64,000 bases of DNA from an uncultured Prevotella sp. (GCA_902798285.1 CADBVZ010000001.1:1-64000); one strand, 5' to 3'; counted from the stretch's first letter, positions 33,891-43,424 are shown. Notes: generated from the sequence alone by a model not told the origin. A program made the numbers and translations.

Positions 33891-33910
33891 TTTTCACTAT
33901 TCACTTCCTC
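33883..33910. repeat. Heptanucleotide repeat at the rpoN/PAP2 junction
   Basis: CTCATCA, CTTTTCA, CTATTCA, CTTCCTC on the plus strand. The PAP2-like start codon (33888-33890) and the rpoN stop codon (33901-33903) both lie in it. Confidence 0.8.
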
Positions 33911-35412
33911 AGTCTTGCTATGGGGATACCCAATTGTTCTCGATATTTGGCCACCGTACGACGAGCTATGGGATAACCCTTCGCAGAAAGCATCTCCTTT
34001 AACTGATCATCGCTCAGGGGGTGCTTCTTATCCTCTGCGTCGACGATATCGCGCAACACAGCCTTGATCTGACGCGTTGATAGTTCCTCACCATTCTCCG
34101 TCACATAGCCATCGCTAAAAAAATGACGGAGGGGGAACGTACCCCAACGGGTTTGTGCATATTTTGAATTACTGACACGCGACACTGTGGAGAGATCAAG
34201 CCCTGTCTTCTCGGCCACATCCTTTAAGATCATGGGACGCAACGAGGCCTCATCGCCATCAACGAAGAACTGATGCTGCAACTGGATGATGGCTCGCATG
34301 GTAACGGTAAGCGTTTTACGGCGCACCTTCACGGCCTCGATAAAGCCCTGGGCAGCATCCACCTTTTTCTTTATATAGAGCAGAGCTTCTTTAGTCTGAC
34401 GGCTCAGATGGTCCTTGTTCTGCTGATATTCCTTCATGGAGTCGGCAAACGATTGCGACACTTTAAGTTCAGGCACCTCGCCATTGTTGAGCGTAAAGGT
34501 AACAGTACCATCATCCTGAGTATCGACGATAAAGTCGGGCGTTATCTGCTGCATACTTCTGCCCACTGTCTCACCAAGCGAGGCACCAGGACGGGGATTC
34601 AGCTTTCTCAACTCCTGAAAAAGTACCTCTGCCTGGGCATCGTTGAGAGACAACGAGGATTGAATCTTATCCCAATGCTTCTTGGTAAACGCCTCGAAAT
34701 AGTCGCTCACCACCTGCTGCATCAGGTCCCTAAGGCGCGAAGGGTCACGACGTGCTATCTGCAATTGGAGACATTCCTGCAACGAACGGGCACCAATGCC
34801 GGCAGGGTCGAAACTCTGCAAAAGGGTAAGCACGCGTTCTATCTCTGACACCGGCACATCAATATTATGATAGATGGCAAGTTCCTCACTTACCATCTCA
34901 AGATCCTTACGGAGCAGTCCGTCGTCATCGAGAGAACCAATGAGGTATTCCATCACATCGTGCTCTTCGTCGGTCATATCGAGTTCGCCCATCTGCTCCT
35001 TTAATTGATCATAGAACGAGGTGGTCTGACCAAACACCATCTCTTCACGTTCCTCCGTCATGGCACTACCACCCTGATATACTGGCAAGTCCTCATCGTC
35101 GCGACCTATACCGCTAAGGGCCTCATCGAGAGCCGACTGTCGTTCCTCGCGCTCGCTGGACGTTTCGAAATCATCTGCAGTATCGGATGTATCGGAATAG
35201 TCCTGAAAGTCAGCACTATCCTGATAATCCTCATCGCCAGGGGCAGCAACCTCGAGGGCGGGGTTATCATTCATCTCAATATTGATACGATCCACCAACT
35301 GCATCACGGGAAGTTCTACCAGCGATGCCTGCAACAACTGCTGACGTGAGATAATCTGTCCCTGCTTCAGTTGCTGTGTCTGTTCTTGAATCGTACTATA
35401 TCTTTCACTCAT
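33901..35412 (-). CDS. rpoN: RNA polymerase sigma-54 factor RpoN
   Basis: A 503-residue sigma-54. Region I is glutamine- and leucine-rich (QQTQQLKQGQIISRQQLLQA type), followed by an acidic region II. Then come the core-binding domain and the helix-turn-helix, and the C-terminus has the RpoN box (ARRTVAKYREQLGIP). It directs activator-dependent transcription from -24/-12 promoters; no enhancer-binding activator is in the window. It overlaps the upstream gene by four bases. Confidence 0.96.
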   Translation of the reverse strand: MSERYSTIQEQTQQLKQGQIISRQQLLQASLVELPVMQLVDRINIEMNDNPALEVAAPGDEDYQDSADFQDYSDTSDTADDFETSSEREERQSALDEALSGIGRDDEDLPVYQGGSAMTEEREEMVFGQTTSFYDQLKEQMGELDMTDEEHDVMEYLIGSLDDDGLLRKDLEMVSEELAIYHNIDVPVSEIERVLTLLQSFDPAGIGARSLQECLQLQIARRDPSRLRDLMQQVVSDYFEAFTKKHWDKIQSSLSLNDAQAEVLFQELRKLNPRPGASLGETVGRSMQQITPDFIVDTQDDGTVTFTLNNGEVPELKVSQSFADSMKEYQQNKDHLSRQTKEALLYIKKKVDAAQGFIEAVKVRRKTLTVTMRAIIQLQHQFFVDGDEASLRPMILKDVAEKTGLDLSTVSRVSNSKYAQTRWGTFPLRHFFSDGYVTENGEELSTRQIKAVLRDIVDAEDKKHPLSDDQLKEMLSAKGYPIARRTVAKYREQLGIPIARLRK

Positions 35413-36056
35413 CGGAAGTATTCTTTAAGTTGTGCGGCATAGGAAGCCAGATCTTCCGTCTTGGCATTGCCAAAACGACGCCATACCAGCTGACAAGGTA
35501 GCAACAAAGGACTGATAACCACATCCTTACGATTCAGGTAGGGATCGCAGTGCTGAAATACTTCAAGCACCTCGACTACTTTTTGTGGTTTCAGTTTCAG
35601 CAATCGGGCCAGCTGTTGCACCTCCGGGGTCTCAGCCACCATCGTAATGGGCGTCAAGCGGAAATACTCATCGAGTATCAATATCAGCATCACGGGCATT
35701 AGCATCTCATCATCGGCTATCGGACGGAAATCCTTCTCAAAACTCTCATTGGTTTCCACGCCATCATAAAACTCCTCAGCATTGTTGAACCCTCTCATTT
35801 CCCTCAGCAGACTGACGGCACGAGAGAGTTTACGAGGATTGTTACCATAGGTTTCCCATATATGTTCAATGCGAGGCGTCTCAAGATTGGCTATCTGACA
35901 CATCTTATTAAAAAGAATGTCTGGGGCGATATGCAGCTCCATGCTCAGATCGACCATTTTCCGACTGTACATCGGCTTCATACCAACAGGCTTCTGCAGG
36001 TAAATTTGCATGAGCAAAAGCCAGTAATCGTCCTGCCATTTTGAGTTTTTTGCCAT
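35409..36056 (-). CDS. Conserved protein of unknown function upstream of rpoN
   Basis: A 215-residue mainly helical soluble protein, with a basic N-terminus (MAKNSKWQDDYWLLLMQIYL) and an acidic middle. I do not recognise a domain. Translational coupling to rpoN (ATGA overlap) and a private promoter suggest it and RpoN are made together. Confidence 0.7.
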   Translation of the reverse strand: MAKNSKWQDDYWLLLMQIYLQKPVGMKPMYSRKMVDLSMELHIAPDILFNKMCQIANLETPRIEHIWETYGNNPRKLSRAVSLLREMRGFNNAEEFYDGVETNESFEKDFRPIADDEMLMPVMLILILDEYFRLTPITMVAETPEVQQLARLLKLKPQKVVEVLEVFQHCDPYLNRKDVVISPLLLPCQLVWRRFGNAKTEDLASYAAQLKEYFR

Positions 36057-36075
36057 ATTCTTCGTTTTTTTTTTG

Positions 36076-36083
36076 CAAAAATA
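36076..36083 (-). promoter_or_regulatory. Promoter -7 box of the rpoN operon
   Basis: TATTTTTG on the minus strand, 19 bases from the ATG at 36056. Confidence 0.55.
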
Positions 36084-36095
36084 GTTCTTTTTTTG

Positions 36096-36103
36096 TATAT
36101 TTG
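36096..36103 (+). promoter_or_regulatory. Promoter -7 box of the histidine phosphatase gene
   Basis: TATATTTG, 21 bases before the ATG at 36125. The two divergent -7 boxes are only 12 bases apart. Confidence 0.55.
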
Positions 36104-36124
36104 CAACCGAAAAGGCAAAAATTG

Positions 36125-37408
36125 ATGAGAAGAATAGTATTTTTTATCTTATCGGCACTCTTCGCCTCGGTAGTTTCAGCACAAAACGTACGCGAAGAAC
36201 TTAAGCAGAACATGTTTAAGGCAGGCAGTAACTATTATGCTTACCCAGACCCTCAAACAAAACTCACACCTGCACCTAAGGGCATGAAGCCTTTCTATAT
36301 CAGTACCTATGCCCGTCATGGCTCACGTTTTCTTATCAAGGGCCGCGAGTACGAACAGCCTTACCAGCTTATGTTGAGGGCCTCGAAGCAGGGTAAACTC
36401 TCAGAGATGGGCGAGAAAGTACTTAAACAGTTGGAATTACTCCGCGAGGAAGCACGCGACCGCTATGGTGAATTAACCCCCTTAGGAGCCGCCCAACATA
36501 GGAGAATTGCCCAGAGAATGTATAACAACTTCCCTGAGGTGTTCCAAGGTAATGCCATCATTGATGCACGTAGTACGGTGGTGATACGCTGTATCATCTC
36601 AATGGAGAATGCACTGGTGCAGTTAACCAGAAACAATCCCAATCTTGTGATTCGTTCAGATGCCAGCGAGCATGATATGTACTATATGAATCTACAGGAT
36701 TCTGCTCTTTATAAGAAACGTCTTTCAAAACAAACTGTTGACACTTATAAGGTGTTCTGCGACAACCATGCCATCCACCAACAGGCCATGGGGCGACTTT
36801 TCAATGATTCTGCTTACGCCCACGATAGTGTTGACACCTACGTTCTGAATCAGCAAATATTCAAGATAGCCTCCAGCGTACAAGGCACTGAGCAACGTTA
36901 TCATTTCAATCTGTTCGACATCTACACTATCGATGAGCTCTACTCCAATTGGTTGCAGTATAACGCTTATTGGTATCTCTGTTTTGGCAATAGCCCCTAT
37001 AACGGAGGCACCCAACCCTTTACCCAGCGCAATCTGCTGCGAAAAATCATCGAAGATGCCGATGCTGCTATCAACTCTCCCCGCAATGGTGCTACCCTGC
37101 GCTTTGGCCATGAGACCATCGTTCTACCCTTAGTATGCCTCATAGGTCTGAATGGATTCGATCGCCAATTCTATGACTTGGAGGAGCTCGATGTAAGCGG
37201 ATGGTTGAACTTTGACGTATTCCCCATGGCAGCCAACATTCAATTCATCTTCTACCGCAAGGACCCAAAGGACAAGGATGTACTATTTAAGATCATGCTT
37301 AACGAACAGGAAGCCAAGTTACCTATTCCTACGGATTGCGCCCCATACTACCATTGGACGGATTTCCGTGAAATCTACCTGAAGAAGCTAAACGATTATA
37401 AGGAATAA
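36125..37408 (+). CDS. Exported histidine-type phosphatase (MINPP/phytase-like)
   Basis: A 427-residue branch-2 histidine phosphatase with a signal peptide (MRRIVFFILSALFASVVSAQ). The nucleophile motif is YARHGSR and the distal part has RFGHETIVLPL, placed like the HAE/HD acid-base region of multiple inositol polyphosphate phosphatases. Bacteroidota homologues degrade phytate in the periplasm, but acid phosphatase activity on other substrates is possible. The start is the ATG before the signal peptide; the longer frame crosses the promoter. Confidence 0.82.
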   Translation: MRRIVFFILSALFASVVSAQNVREELKQNMFKAGSNYYAYPDPQTKLTPAPKGMKPFYISTYARHGSRFLIKGREYEQPYQLMLRASKQGKLSEMGEKVLKQLELLREEARDRYGELTPLGAAQHRRIAQRMYNNFPEVFQGNAIIDARSTVVIRCIISMENALVQLTRNNPNLVIRSDASEHDMYYMNLQDSALYKKRLSKQTVDTYKVFCDNHAIHQQAMGRLFNDSAYAHDSVDTYVLNQQIFKIASSVQGTEQRYHFNLFDIYTIDELYSNWLQYNAYWYLCFGNSPYNGGTQPFTQRNLLRKIIEDADAAINSPRNGATLRFGHETIVLPLVCLIGLNGFDRQFYDLEELDVSGWLNFDVFPMAANIQFIFYRKDPKDKDVLFKIMLNEQEAKLPIPTDCAPYYHWTDFREIYLKKLNDYKE

Positions 37409-37412
37409 AAAC

Positions 37413-37442
37413 AAAGATCCCCGCCAATTGGTGGGGATCTTT
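37413..37442. terminator. Bidirectional intrinsic terminator
   Basis: Stem of 13 pairs (AAAGATCCCCGCC/GGTGGGGATCTTT), loop AATT, between the convergent phosphatase and nrdG genes. Confidence 0.85.
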
Positions 37443-37443
37443 A

Positions 37444-37959
37444 TTATATGATAGCAACATCGGGTTGCCAGAGGATCACCTCACCAGCATAAAGCGACTT
37501 CTGCACATCGATAATCCTTTGATTAGACGAGCCACGAAATAGGAGGTCAGGATCTTTGAGGCGCTCGATAAAGGGACCGTCGACAAGCACATCAAGTAGT
37601 TCCAACAGCTCACGCTGGGCTCGCGTGATGAGAGTTTCGAATGTAAAACCTGTGTAGCACCAAATGTCCTTGTTCGTGCGCTGGTGTATGGCCCGTGCCA
37701 ATTCAGCAAAGGCGTCACACTGGTACATAGGATCACCCCCCGAAAAAGTAACATTGGCATAGGGATCGGCCTCGATAATCTTCATGATCTGCTCTGTGCT
37801 CATCTCGCGTCCGCCTTTGAAGTCCCACGACTGGGGATTATGACAGCCAGGACACCGATGACGACACCCCGCACAATAGATGGAGGTCCGAAAACCGGGA
37901 CCATCCACCATCGTATCTTCTATAATATCGAGAACACGAATCATTCTTTGATTTTCCAA
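37444..37959 (-). CDS. nrdG: Anaerobic ribonucleotide reductase activating protein NrdG
   Basis: A 171-residue radical-SAM activase with CRHRCPGC (cysteines 32, 36 and 39) and TFSGGDPMYQ. It installs the glycyl radical on NrdD using S-adenosylmethionine. It lies 10 bases after nrdD. Confidence 0.95.
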   Translation of the reverse strand: MENQRMIRVLDIIEDTMVDGPGFRTSIYCAGCRHRCPGCHNPQSWDFKGGREMSTEQIMKIIEADPYANVTFSGGDPMYQCDAFAELARAIHQRTNKDIWCYTGFTFETLITRAQRELLELLDVLVDGPFIERLKDPDLLFRGSSNQRIIDVQKSLYAGEVILWQPDVAII

Positions 37960-37969
37960 ATCTCAATTC

Positions 37970-40210
37970 TTATTTATCAAAGAGATCCTGCATACCATGA
38001 TCAATGTGGGTAACACGATCGTTGAGCTCGGCCAGTTTGCCAGAGTTCCAGCGATCGGTGGTTCCTACGAGATAACCCGTGATACGCTGCAACTTGTCGA
38101 TATTCTTAGAGCCGCACTTAGGACACACCTCCAAATGATCATCAGCATTCTCGTAGCCACAATCCATGCAACGGTTGCGATTGTGGTTTACAGAGCCATA
38201 GCCCATATCGAGTTGGTCCATCATATCCACCACACTCATGATGACCTGAGGATTATGAGTAGCATCACCATCAATCTCTACGTAGAAGATATGTCCACCA
38301 CGTGTCATTTCATGATAAGGAGCCTCAACTTCTGCCTTATGACGAGCGGAGCACTTATAGTATACAGGTACGTGGTTGGAATTGGTATAATAATCGCGAT
38401 CTGTGACACCAGGAATAACGCCAAACTCCTTACGATCCTTCTTCGTGAACTTACCACTCAGGCCCTCGGCAGGTGTTGCAAGCACAGAGTAGTTGTGGTG
38501 GAACTTCTCGCAGAAGTCGTTGACTCGCTGACGCATGTAACCCACAATCTTCAGTCCCAGTTCCTGGGCCTCTTCACTCTCTCCATGATGCTTGCCAATA
38601 AGGGCTACCAGACACTCGGCCAGGCCAATAAAGCCAATACCAAGGGTGCCCTGATTAATCACACTCTCGATGGTATCCATAGGACCAAGTTTATCAGCAC
38701 CAATCCAGAGACTCTTCATGAGAAGAGGGAACTGCTTGGCATAGGCCGTCTTCTGGAACTGGAAACGGTCGTCGAGCTGCTGGGCAGCCACTTCGAGCAT
38801 ATGGTCGAGTTTTGCCATGAAGAGGGCAATGCGCTTCTCCTTGTCCGTTTCCTCGCGAGCTGCCTCGATGGCGAGTTTAACAATATTGATAGTAGTAAAC
38901 GAGAGGTTACCACGGCCAATAGAGGTCTTGGGACCAAAACGATTCTCGAACACACGAGTACGACATCCCATGGTGGCCACCTCGTGGATATAGCGCTTAG
39001 GATCATCGGCACGCCACTCACTATCCTGATTATAGCTGGCATCAAGATTCAGGAAGTTAGGGAAGAAACGACGAGCCGTTACCTTACAAGCCAACTGGTA
39101 GAGATCGAAGTTACGATCCTCAGGCAGATAGTTTACGCCACGCTTTTTCTTCCAAATCTGGATGGGAAAGATGGCCGTCTCGCCACCTCCTACACCCTCG
39201 TAAGTAGAAAGTAGTATCTCACGCATCACACAACGACCCTCGGCAGAAGTATCCGTACCATAATTAATAGAAGAGAACACCACTTGATTGCCACCCCTTG
39301 AGTGGATGGTATTCATATTATGGATGAAAGCTTCCATGGCCTGATGCACACGACCAACAGTCTTATTGATGGCATGTTGCTGGGCACGCTCTTTACCAAT
39401 GAGTCCATCGAGGGGCTTCTTGATATAGTCCATCAGCGGCTCATCGTAGAGGTCCTTATAACTCTCGCCATTCAGATCCTCAAGCGCCTTGAGCTCCTCA
39501 ATATAACTCATACGCACATAAGGGGCCAGATAAAAGTCAAAAGCAGGGATAGCCTGACCTCCGTGCATCTCGTTCTGGCAACACTCCATAGAGATACAAG
39601 CCAAAACGGAAGCCGTCTCAATACGCTTGGCTGCACGCGAGGCACCATGACCGGCAATAAAGCCGCAAGTGAGGATATGATCCAACGGATGCTGCACACA
39701 AGTAAGCGACTTCGTTGGGTAATAATCCTTATCGTGGATGTGCAGATAGTTATGTTCTACAGCATCACGGCTCTCTTGAGAAAGTAGATAGTCATCAACG
39801 AAAGGTTTGGTGGTTTCTGAGGCAAACTTCATCATCATTCCTGCTGGTGTATCAGCATTCATGTTGGCATTTTCGCGTGTTACATCATTATTCTTGATGT
39901 TCACGATATCAAGGAATACCTCACGCGTCTTGGCTTTACGGGCCACAGAGCGTTGATGACGGTAGGCGATATACTTCTGAGCTACGTCCTTACGGCTCGA
40001 TTTCATCAGCTCCACCTCCACGGCATCCTGAATCTGCTCTACGGTCATCTGACTCTCACCACGCTGGGCAATATGGTCTGTTATCTGGTATAAGAGGCGC
40101 TCATCTTCACCCTTATCGGTGTGGAGCATGGCCTTACGGATGGCAGCCATGATTTTCTGTTCATTGAAGCCAACTATGCGTCCGTCGCGCTTTACTACTG
40201 TTTGAATCAT
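37970..40210 (-). CDS. nrdD: Anaerobic ribonucleoside-triphosphate reductase NrdD
   Basis: A 746-residue class III reductase that makes deoxynucleotides without oxygen. It has an N-terminal ATP-cone (VVKRDGRIVGFNEQKI), the large barrel, a zinc site near the end (CMDCGYENADDHLEVCPKC) and the glycyl-radical site RITGYLVGT (Gly712). It is cotranscribed with nrdG and fits a strict anaerobe. Confidence 0.97.
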   Translation of the reverse strand: MIQTVVKRDGRIVGFNEQKIMAAIRKAMLHTDKGEDERLLYQITDHIAQRGESQMTVEQIQDAVEVELMKSSRKDVAQKYIAYRHQRSVARKAKTREVFLDIVNIKNNDVTRENANMNADTPAGMMMKFASETTKPFVDDYLLSQESRDAVEHNYLHIHDKDYYPTKSLTCVQHPLDHILTCGFIAGHGASRAAKRIETASVLACISMECCQNEMHGGQAIPAFDFYLAPYVRMSYIEELKALEDLNGESYKDLYDEPLMDYIKKPLDGLIGKERAQQHAINKTVGRVHQAMEAFIHNMNTIHSRGGNQVVFSSINYGTDTSAEGRCVMREILLSTYEGVGGGETAIFPIQIWKKKRGVNYLPEDRNFDLYQLACKVTARRFFPNFLNLDASYNQDSEWRADDPKRYIHEVATMGCRTRVFENRFGPKTSIGRGNLSFTTINIVKLAIEAAREETDKEKRIALFMAKLDHMLEVAAQQLDDRFQFQKTAYAKQFPLLMKSLWIGADKLGPMDTIESVINQGTLGIGFIGLAECLVALIGKHHGESEEAQELGLKIVGYMRQRVNDFCEKFHHNYSVLATPAEGLSGKFTKKDRKEFGVIPGVTDRDYYTNSNHVPVYYKCSARHKAEVEAPYHEMTRGGHIFYVEIDGDATHNPQVIMSVVDMMDQLDMGYGSVNHNRNRCMDCGYENADDHLEVCPKCGSKNIDKLQRITGYLVGTTDRWNSGKLAELNDRVTHIDHGMQDLFDK

Positions 40211-40252
40211 ATTATAAAAAAGCTTTTAGTTCCTGTTTTTATTTTCCGCTTG

Positions 40253-40260
40253 CAAAGATA
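40253..40260 (-). promoter_or_regulatory. nrdDG promoter -7 box
   Basis: TATCTTTG on the minus strand, 42 bases from the nrdD ATG. Confidence 0.6.
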
Positions 40261-40334
40261 CAAAAAATAATCCGTAAGTTATCCCGTTGAGATAGCTTTT
40301 CTTACGTTAATAAATATCAAAAAAGAAGGCTTCT

Positions 40335-40754
40335 TTATTGCTTTGTGCTGAAAGCCAACGCGTAAACTCGCATCTGTTTTACCATTGCTACAAGTCCGTT
40401 GCTTCGGGTAGGCGAAAGATGCTCCTTCAAACCTATTTCCTCAATGAAATAGAGGTCGGCATCAAGAATCTCCTGAGGTGTATGGTCGCTGAGCACGCGG
40501 ATAAGTAGAGCCACGATACCCTTTACAATCAAGGCATCGCTCTCAGCTGAGAAATGAATCTTTCCATCCTCATAGTCAGCCTGAAGCCACACACGACTCT
40601 GACAACCATCAATCAGGTTGCTCTCTGTTTTGTATTTCTCATCCAGCGGCTCCTGTTCATTTCCCAAGTCGATGAGCAGTTGGTATTTATCCATCCAGTC
40701 GTCGAAACCACTGAACTCTTCTATAATCTCGTCTTGAATCTCGTTAATTGTCAT
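40335..40754 (-). CDS. sufE: SufE-family cysteine desulfuration protein
   Basis: A 139-residue sulfur acceptor that takes persulfide from a SufS-type desulfurase for Fe-S cluster assembly. The acceptor cysteine is Cys51 (IDGCQSRVWL). The C-terminal part (LSPTRSNGLVAMV) is typical. It overlaps the U32 gene by 11 bases; no sufS is nearby. Confidence 0.93.
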   Translation of the reverse strand: MTINEIQDEIIEEFSGFDDWMDKYQLLIDLGNEQEPLDEKYKTESNLIDGCQSRVWLQADYEDGKIHFSAESDALIVKGIVALLIRVLSDHTPQEILDADLYFIEEIGLKEHLSPTRSNGLVAMVKQMRVYALAFSTKQ

Positions 40755-42003
40755 TGTTTTCTGATTTTTCTAATTTAAACAACTTATCGCTAGGACGGAC
40801 CTTTTCTGGAACGGCAATAGAAACACGCGTGCCTTGTTCTGCAATCTCCACAGGGCCGTTATCGCCATGAATCTCGTTGGCATCAACATAAATAACGCCC
40901 GTTGTAGGACCTGTAATAAGCATCTTATCACCCACCTTAAAGGTGTTGGCCTCAACAGTGAACTCTGCTACACCAAGTTTCGAGAAATATTTCACGCCCT
41001 TGCCGATGTAGACTTTACGCTCAGTAGCGTTCGATCCATAGTTCTTGTTCCACTCGCCCATGAGCTGTCCCTGATAATAGCCATCCCAAAAACCTCGGTT
41101 GAACACGGTAGCCAGTCGGGCATCCCATTCGTCCTTACGCTCCTCTGTAAACGTACCATCAAGCACTGCCTGAATAGCCTCTTTGTAACACTTTACTACA
41201 GTATACACATACTCTGGACCACGCGCACGTCCTTCAATCTTAAACACTCGTACACCAGACTTCATCATACGATCGATGAATCGAACGGTCTTCAAGTCCT
41301 TAGGACTCATGATATACTTATTGTCAATGCCGAGTTGATAGCCCGTTTCATTATCGGTAGCAGTATACGAGCGACGACATACCTGTATGCACTCACCACG
41401 ATTGGCCGAACGGTTGGCGGCATGAAGACTCATATAACACTTACCACTGATGGCCATACAAAGGGCACCATGACAGAACATCTCGATACGGATCTGCTGT
41501 CCGCTGGGACCACAGATATGTTCCTCCTCTACTTGTCGGAATATCTCGGCCACCTGATCCATATTCAACTCACGCGCCAGCACCACCACATCGGCAAACT
41601 GGGCATAGAACCTAAGGGCTTCGATATTCGAGATATTCAGCTGGGTGGAGAGATGCACCTCCTGCCCTACCTTATTACAATAGGTCATCACAGCCACATC
41701 GCTGGCAATGACAGCAGAAATGCCTGCAGCCTTCGCGGCATCGATAATCTCATGCATCAGGGGGATATCCTCACCATAGATAATGGTATTTACCGTGAGA
41801 TAACTCTTTATACCATGTTCATCACACTCACGGGCAATATCGCGTAGATCGTCAATCGTAAAGGTCGACGCAGAATGGGCGCGCATGTTCAGCTTCTCGA
41901 TGCCGAAGTAGATACTGTCAGCACCAGCCTGTATAGCCGCGGCCAGCGACTCTCGCGACCCCACGGGCGCCATGATCTCGTATTCTTTTATATCTTTATT
42001 CAT
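40744..42003 (-). CDS. U32-family peptidase-like protein (TrhP/RlhA type)
   Basis: A 419-residue U32 protein with the family signature EMFCHGALCMAISGKCYMS and cysteines further on (GECIQVCRRSY). U32 proteins of this size include TrhP, needed for tRNA 5-hydroxyuridine, and RlhA for 23S rRNA hydroxylation; older annotations call them collagenases. A cluster-binding RNA hydroxylation role fits its coupling to sufE better than proteolysis. Its start codon sits in a heptamer repeat. Confidence 0.88.
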   Translation of the reverse strand: MNKDIKEYEIMAPVGSRESLAAAIQAGADSIYFGIEKLNMRAHSASTFTIDDLRDIARECDEHGIKSYLTVNTIIYGEDIPLMHEIIDAAKAAGISAVIASDVAVMTYCNKVGQEVHLSTQLNISNIEALRFYAQFADVVVLARELNMDQVAEIFRQVEEEHICGPSGQQIRIEMFCHGALCMAISGKCYMSLHAANRSANRGECIQVCRRSYTATDNETGYQLGIDNKYIMSPKDLKTVRFIDRMMKSGVRVFKIEGRARGPEYVYTVVKCYKEAIQAVLDGTFTEERKDEWDARLATVFNRGFWDGYYQGQLMGEWNKNYGSNATERKVYIGKGVKYFSKLGVAEFTVEANTFKVGDKMLITGPTTGVIYVDANEIHGDNGPVEIAEQGTRVSIAVPEKVRPSDKLFKLEKSENNDN

Positions 42004-42022
42004 TATTCACTGTTCATTAGGT
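41995..42022. repeat. Heptanucleotide repeat at the U32/deoxynucleoside kinase junction
   Basis: TTTATTC, ATTATTC, ACTGTTC, ATTAGGT; contains the U32 start codon and ends at the kinase stop codon. Confidence 0.75.
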
Positions 42023-42643
42023 TTATTCCATCGGGAATAAGCCGTAAAGTTTCGCATCAATCATATCGGTCACCATCTTAAAGTCCTCAGGAAAATCGCC
42101 AAATTTGCAATTATCGCCATCCACAATAATCAGTGGTCCCTTGTAAGTTGCGATCCACTCCTCATAGCGTTTCTCCAACCCCTGCAGATAGTCAAGACGC
42201 ATGGTCTGCTCGTACTCACGACCACGTTTCTGAATCTGAGCCACCAACGTGGGGATACTCGAGCGGATGTAAATCATCAGGTCGGGCAACTTCACCAACG
42301 ACATCATCAGATCGAAGAGGTCAGAGTAATTCTGGAAGTCACGATCGCTCATCATTCCCTGCCCATGAAGGTTAGGTGCAAAGATACGGGCATCCTCAAA
42401 GATGGTACGATCCTGAATGATTGTATCTTTCGACTTCGATATCTCTACCACCTCCTTGAAACGCTTGTTGAGGAAGTAAATCTGGAGATTGAACGACCAA
42501 CGGGGCATGTCGGCATAGAAATCAGCCAGATAGGGGTTATTGTCAACGGGCTCGAAACGTGGTATCCAACCATAACGGTGGGCGAGCAATTTTGTAAGGG
42601 TGGTTTTACCACTGCCGATGTTTCCTGCTACTGCGATATGCAT
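42023..42643 (-). CDS. Deoxynucleoside kinase, copy 1
   Basis: A 206-residue dNK-family kinase with P-loop GNIGSGKTT, the catalytic DRTIFEDA and the lid RGREYEQTMRLDYL. It phosphorylates deoxyribonucleosides for salvage; the specificity is unknown. It starts 5 bases after its paralogue. The family in Bacteroidota often occurs as such a pair. Confidence 0.92.
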   Translation of the reverse strand: MHIAVAGNIGSGKTTLTKLLAHRYGWIPRFEPVDNNPYLADFYADMPRWSFNLQIYFLNKRFKEVVEISKSKDTIIQDRTIFEDARIFAPNLHGQGMMSDRDFQNYSDLFDLMMSLVKLPDLMIYIRSSIPTLVAQIQKRGREYEQTMRLDYLQGLEKRYEEWIATYKGPLIIVDGDNCKFGDFPEDFKMVTDMIDAKLYGLFPME

Positions 42644-42648
42644 AATTA

Positions 42649-43293
42649 TTAGGGTTTTGAGGTGATAGATGAGGGATTTGAGAATAATCCAAAGAGGGTA
42701 GCATCGATGCGATCGATGATTTGTGCCAGGTCCTTGGGACGATGTACAAAGTCGAGATTGTCTTTCTCAACTGTCATGACACGCCCTTGGTATTTGTTAT
42801 AGATAAAGTCGTCGTAACGCTCATTCAGATTCTGCAGATATTCAAGTTGAATGGTCTGCTCATAATCTCTGCCTCGTTGCTGAATATTATTCACCAAATG
42901 GGGTACAGAGGCACGGAGGTAAATCATCAAATCAGGCAGACGTACCATAGAAATCATCTGATCGAAGAGTTCCATGTAGGTTTCATAGTCGCGCTCTGAG
43001 AGGTTGCCCATGGCCTTATTGTTCTCCATAAACACATAGACACCCTCGAAGATGGTGCGATCCTGAATAATGGTATGATCAGTCTGCGAGATAGCGATGA
43101 GATCGCGGAAACGCTCCTTGAGGAAATACACCTCAAGGTTGAACGACCACCGATGAATGTCACGGTAGTAGTCCTCCAAGTAGGGATTATCTTCTACGGC
43201 CTCAAAACGCGGTTCCCAGCCATAGTGCTTGGCCAGCAACTTTGTGAGCGTAGACTTCCCACTTCCTATGTTTCCTGCAATTGCTATATGCAT
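42649..43293 (-). CDS. Deoxynucleoside kinase, copy 2
   Basis: A 214-residue paralogue of the next gene, aligned over its whole length (GNIGSGKST, DRTIFEGV, RGRDYEQTIQLEYL). Two tandem copies may divide purine and pyrimidine deoxynucleosides, as in heterodimeric dAK/dGK of lactobacilli; this is inference. The start is the ATG at 43293, matching the N-terminus of the paralogue; an earlier in-frame start gives an 18-residue extension without homology. Confidence 0.92.
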   Translation of the reverse strand: MHIAIAGNIGSGKSTLTKLLAKHYGWEPRFEAVEDNPYLEDYYRDIHRWSFNLEVYFLKERFRDLIAISQTDHTIIQDRTIFEGVYVFMENNKAMGNLSERDYETYMELFDQMISMVRLPDLMIYLRASVPHLVNNIQQRGRDYEQTIQLEYLQNLNERYDDFIYNKYQGRVMTVEKDNLDFVHRPKDLAQIIDRIDATLFGLFSNPSSITSKP

Positions 43294-43334
43294 CTCACCT
43301 CTTCGTTCTAATGTCTTTTTCTCTTTTGAGAGCA

Positions 43335-43342
43335 CAAAGATA
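43335..43342 (-). promoter_or_regulatory. Promoter -7 box of the kinase/U32/sufE operon
   Basis: TATCTTTG on the minus strand, 41 bases from the ATG. Confidence 0.6.
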
Positions 43343-43407
43343 CACAATTATTTGCATATTGCCAAACTTAATAGGAATAATTGGCTGTAATTTTGGAATT
43401 TTTATCG

Positions 43408-43415
43408 TACCTTTG
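43408..43415 (+). promoter_or_regulatory. Promoter -7 box of the C1 peptidase gene
   Basis: TACCTTTG with TTTTGG upstream; the ATG is 9 bases downstream of the box. Confidence 0.6.
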
Positions 43416-43424
43416 CCACCGGTT

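Noticed and set aside
37997..39214. Plus-strand open frame of 405 codons opposite nrdD
   Set aside because: nrdD is unmistakable on the minus strand; the antisense frame has no homology or start signals.
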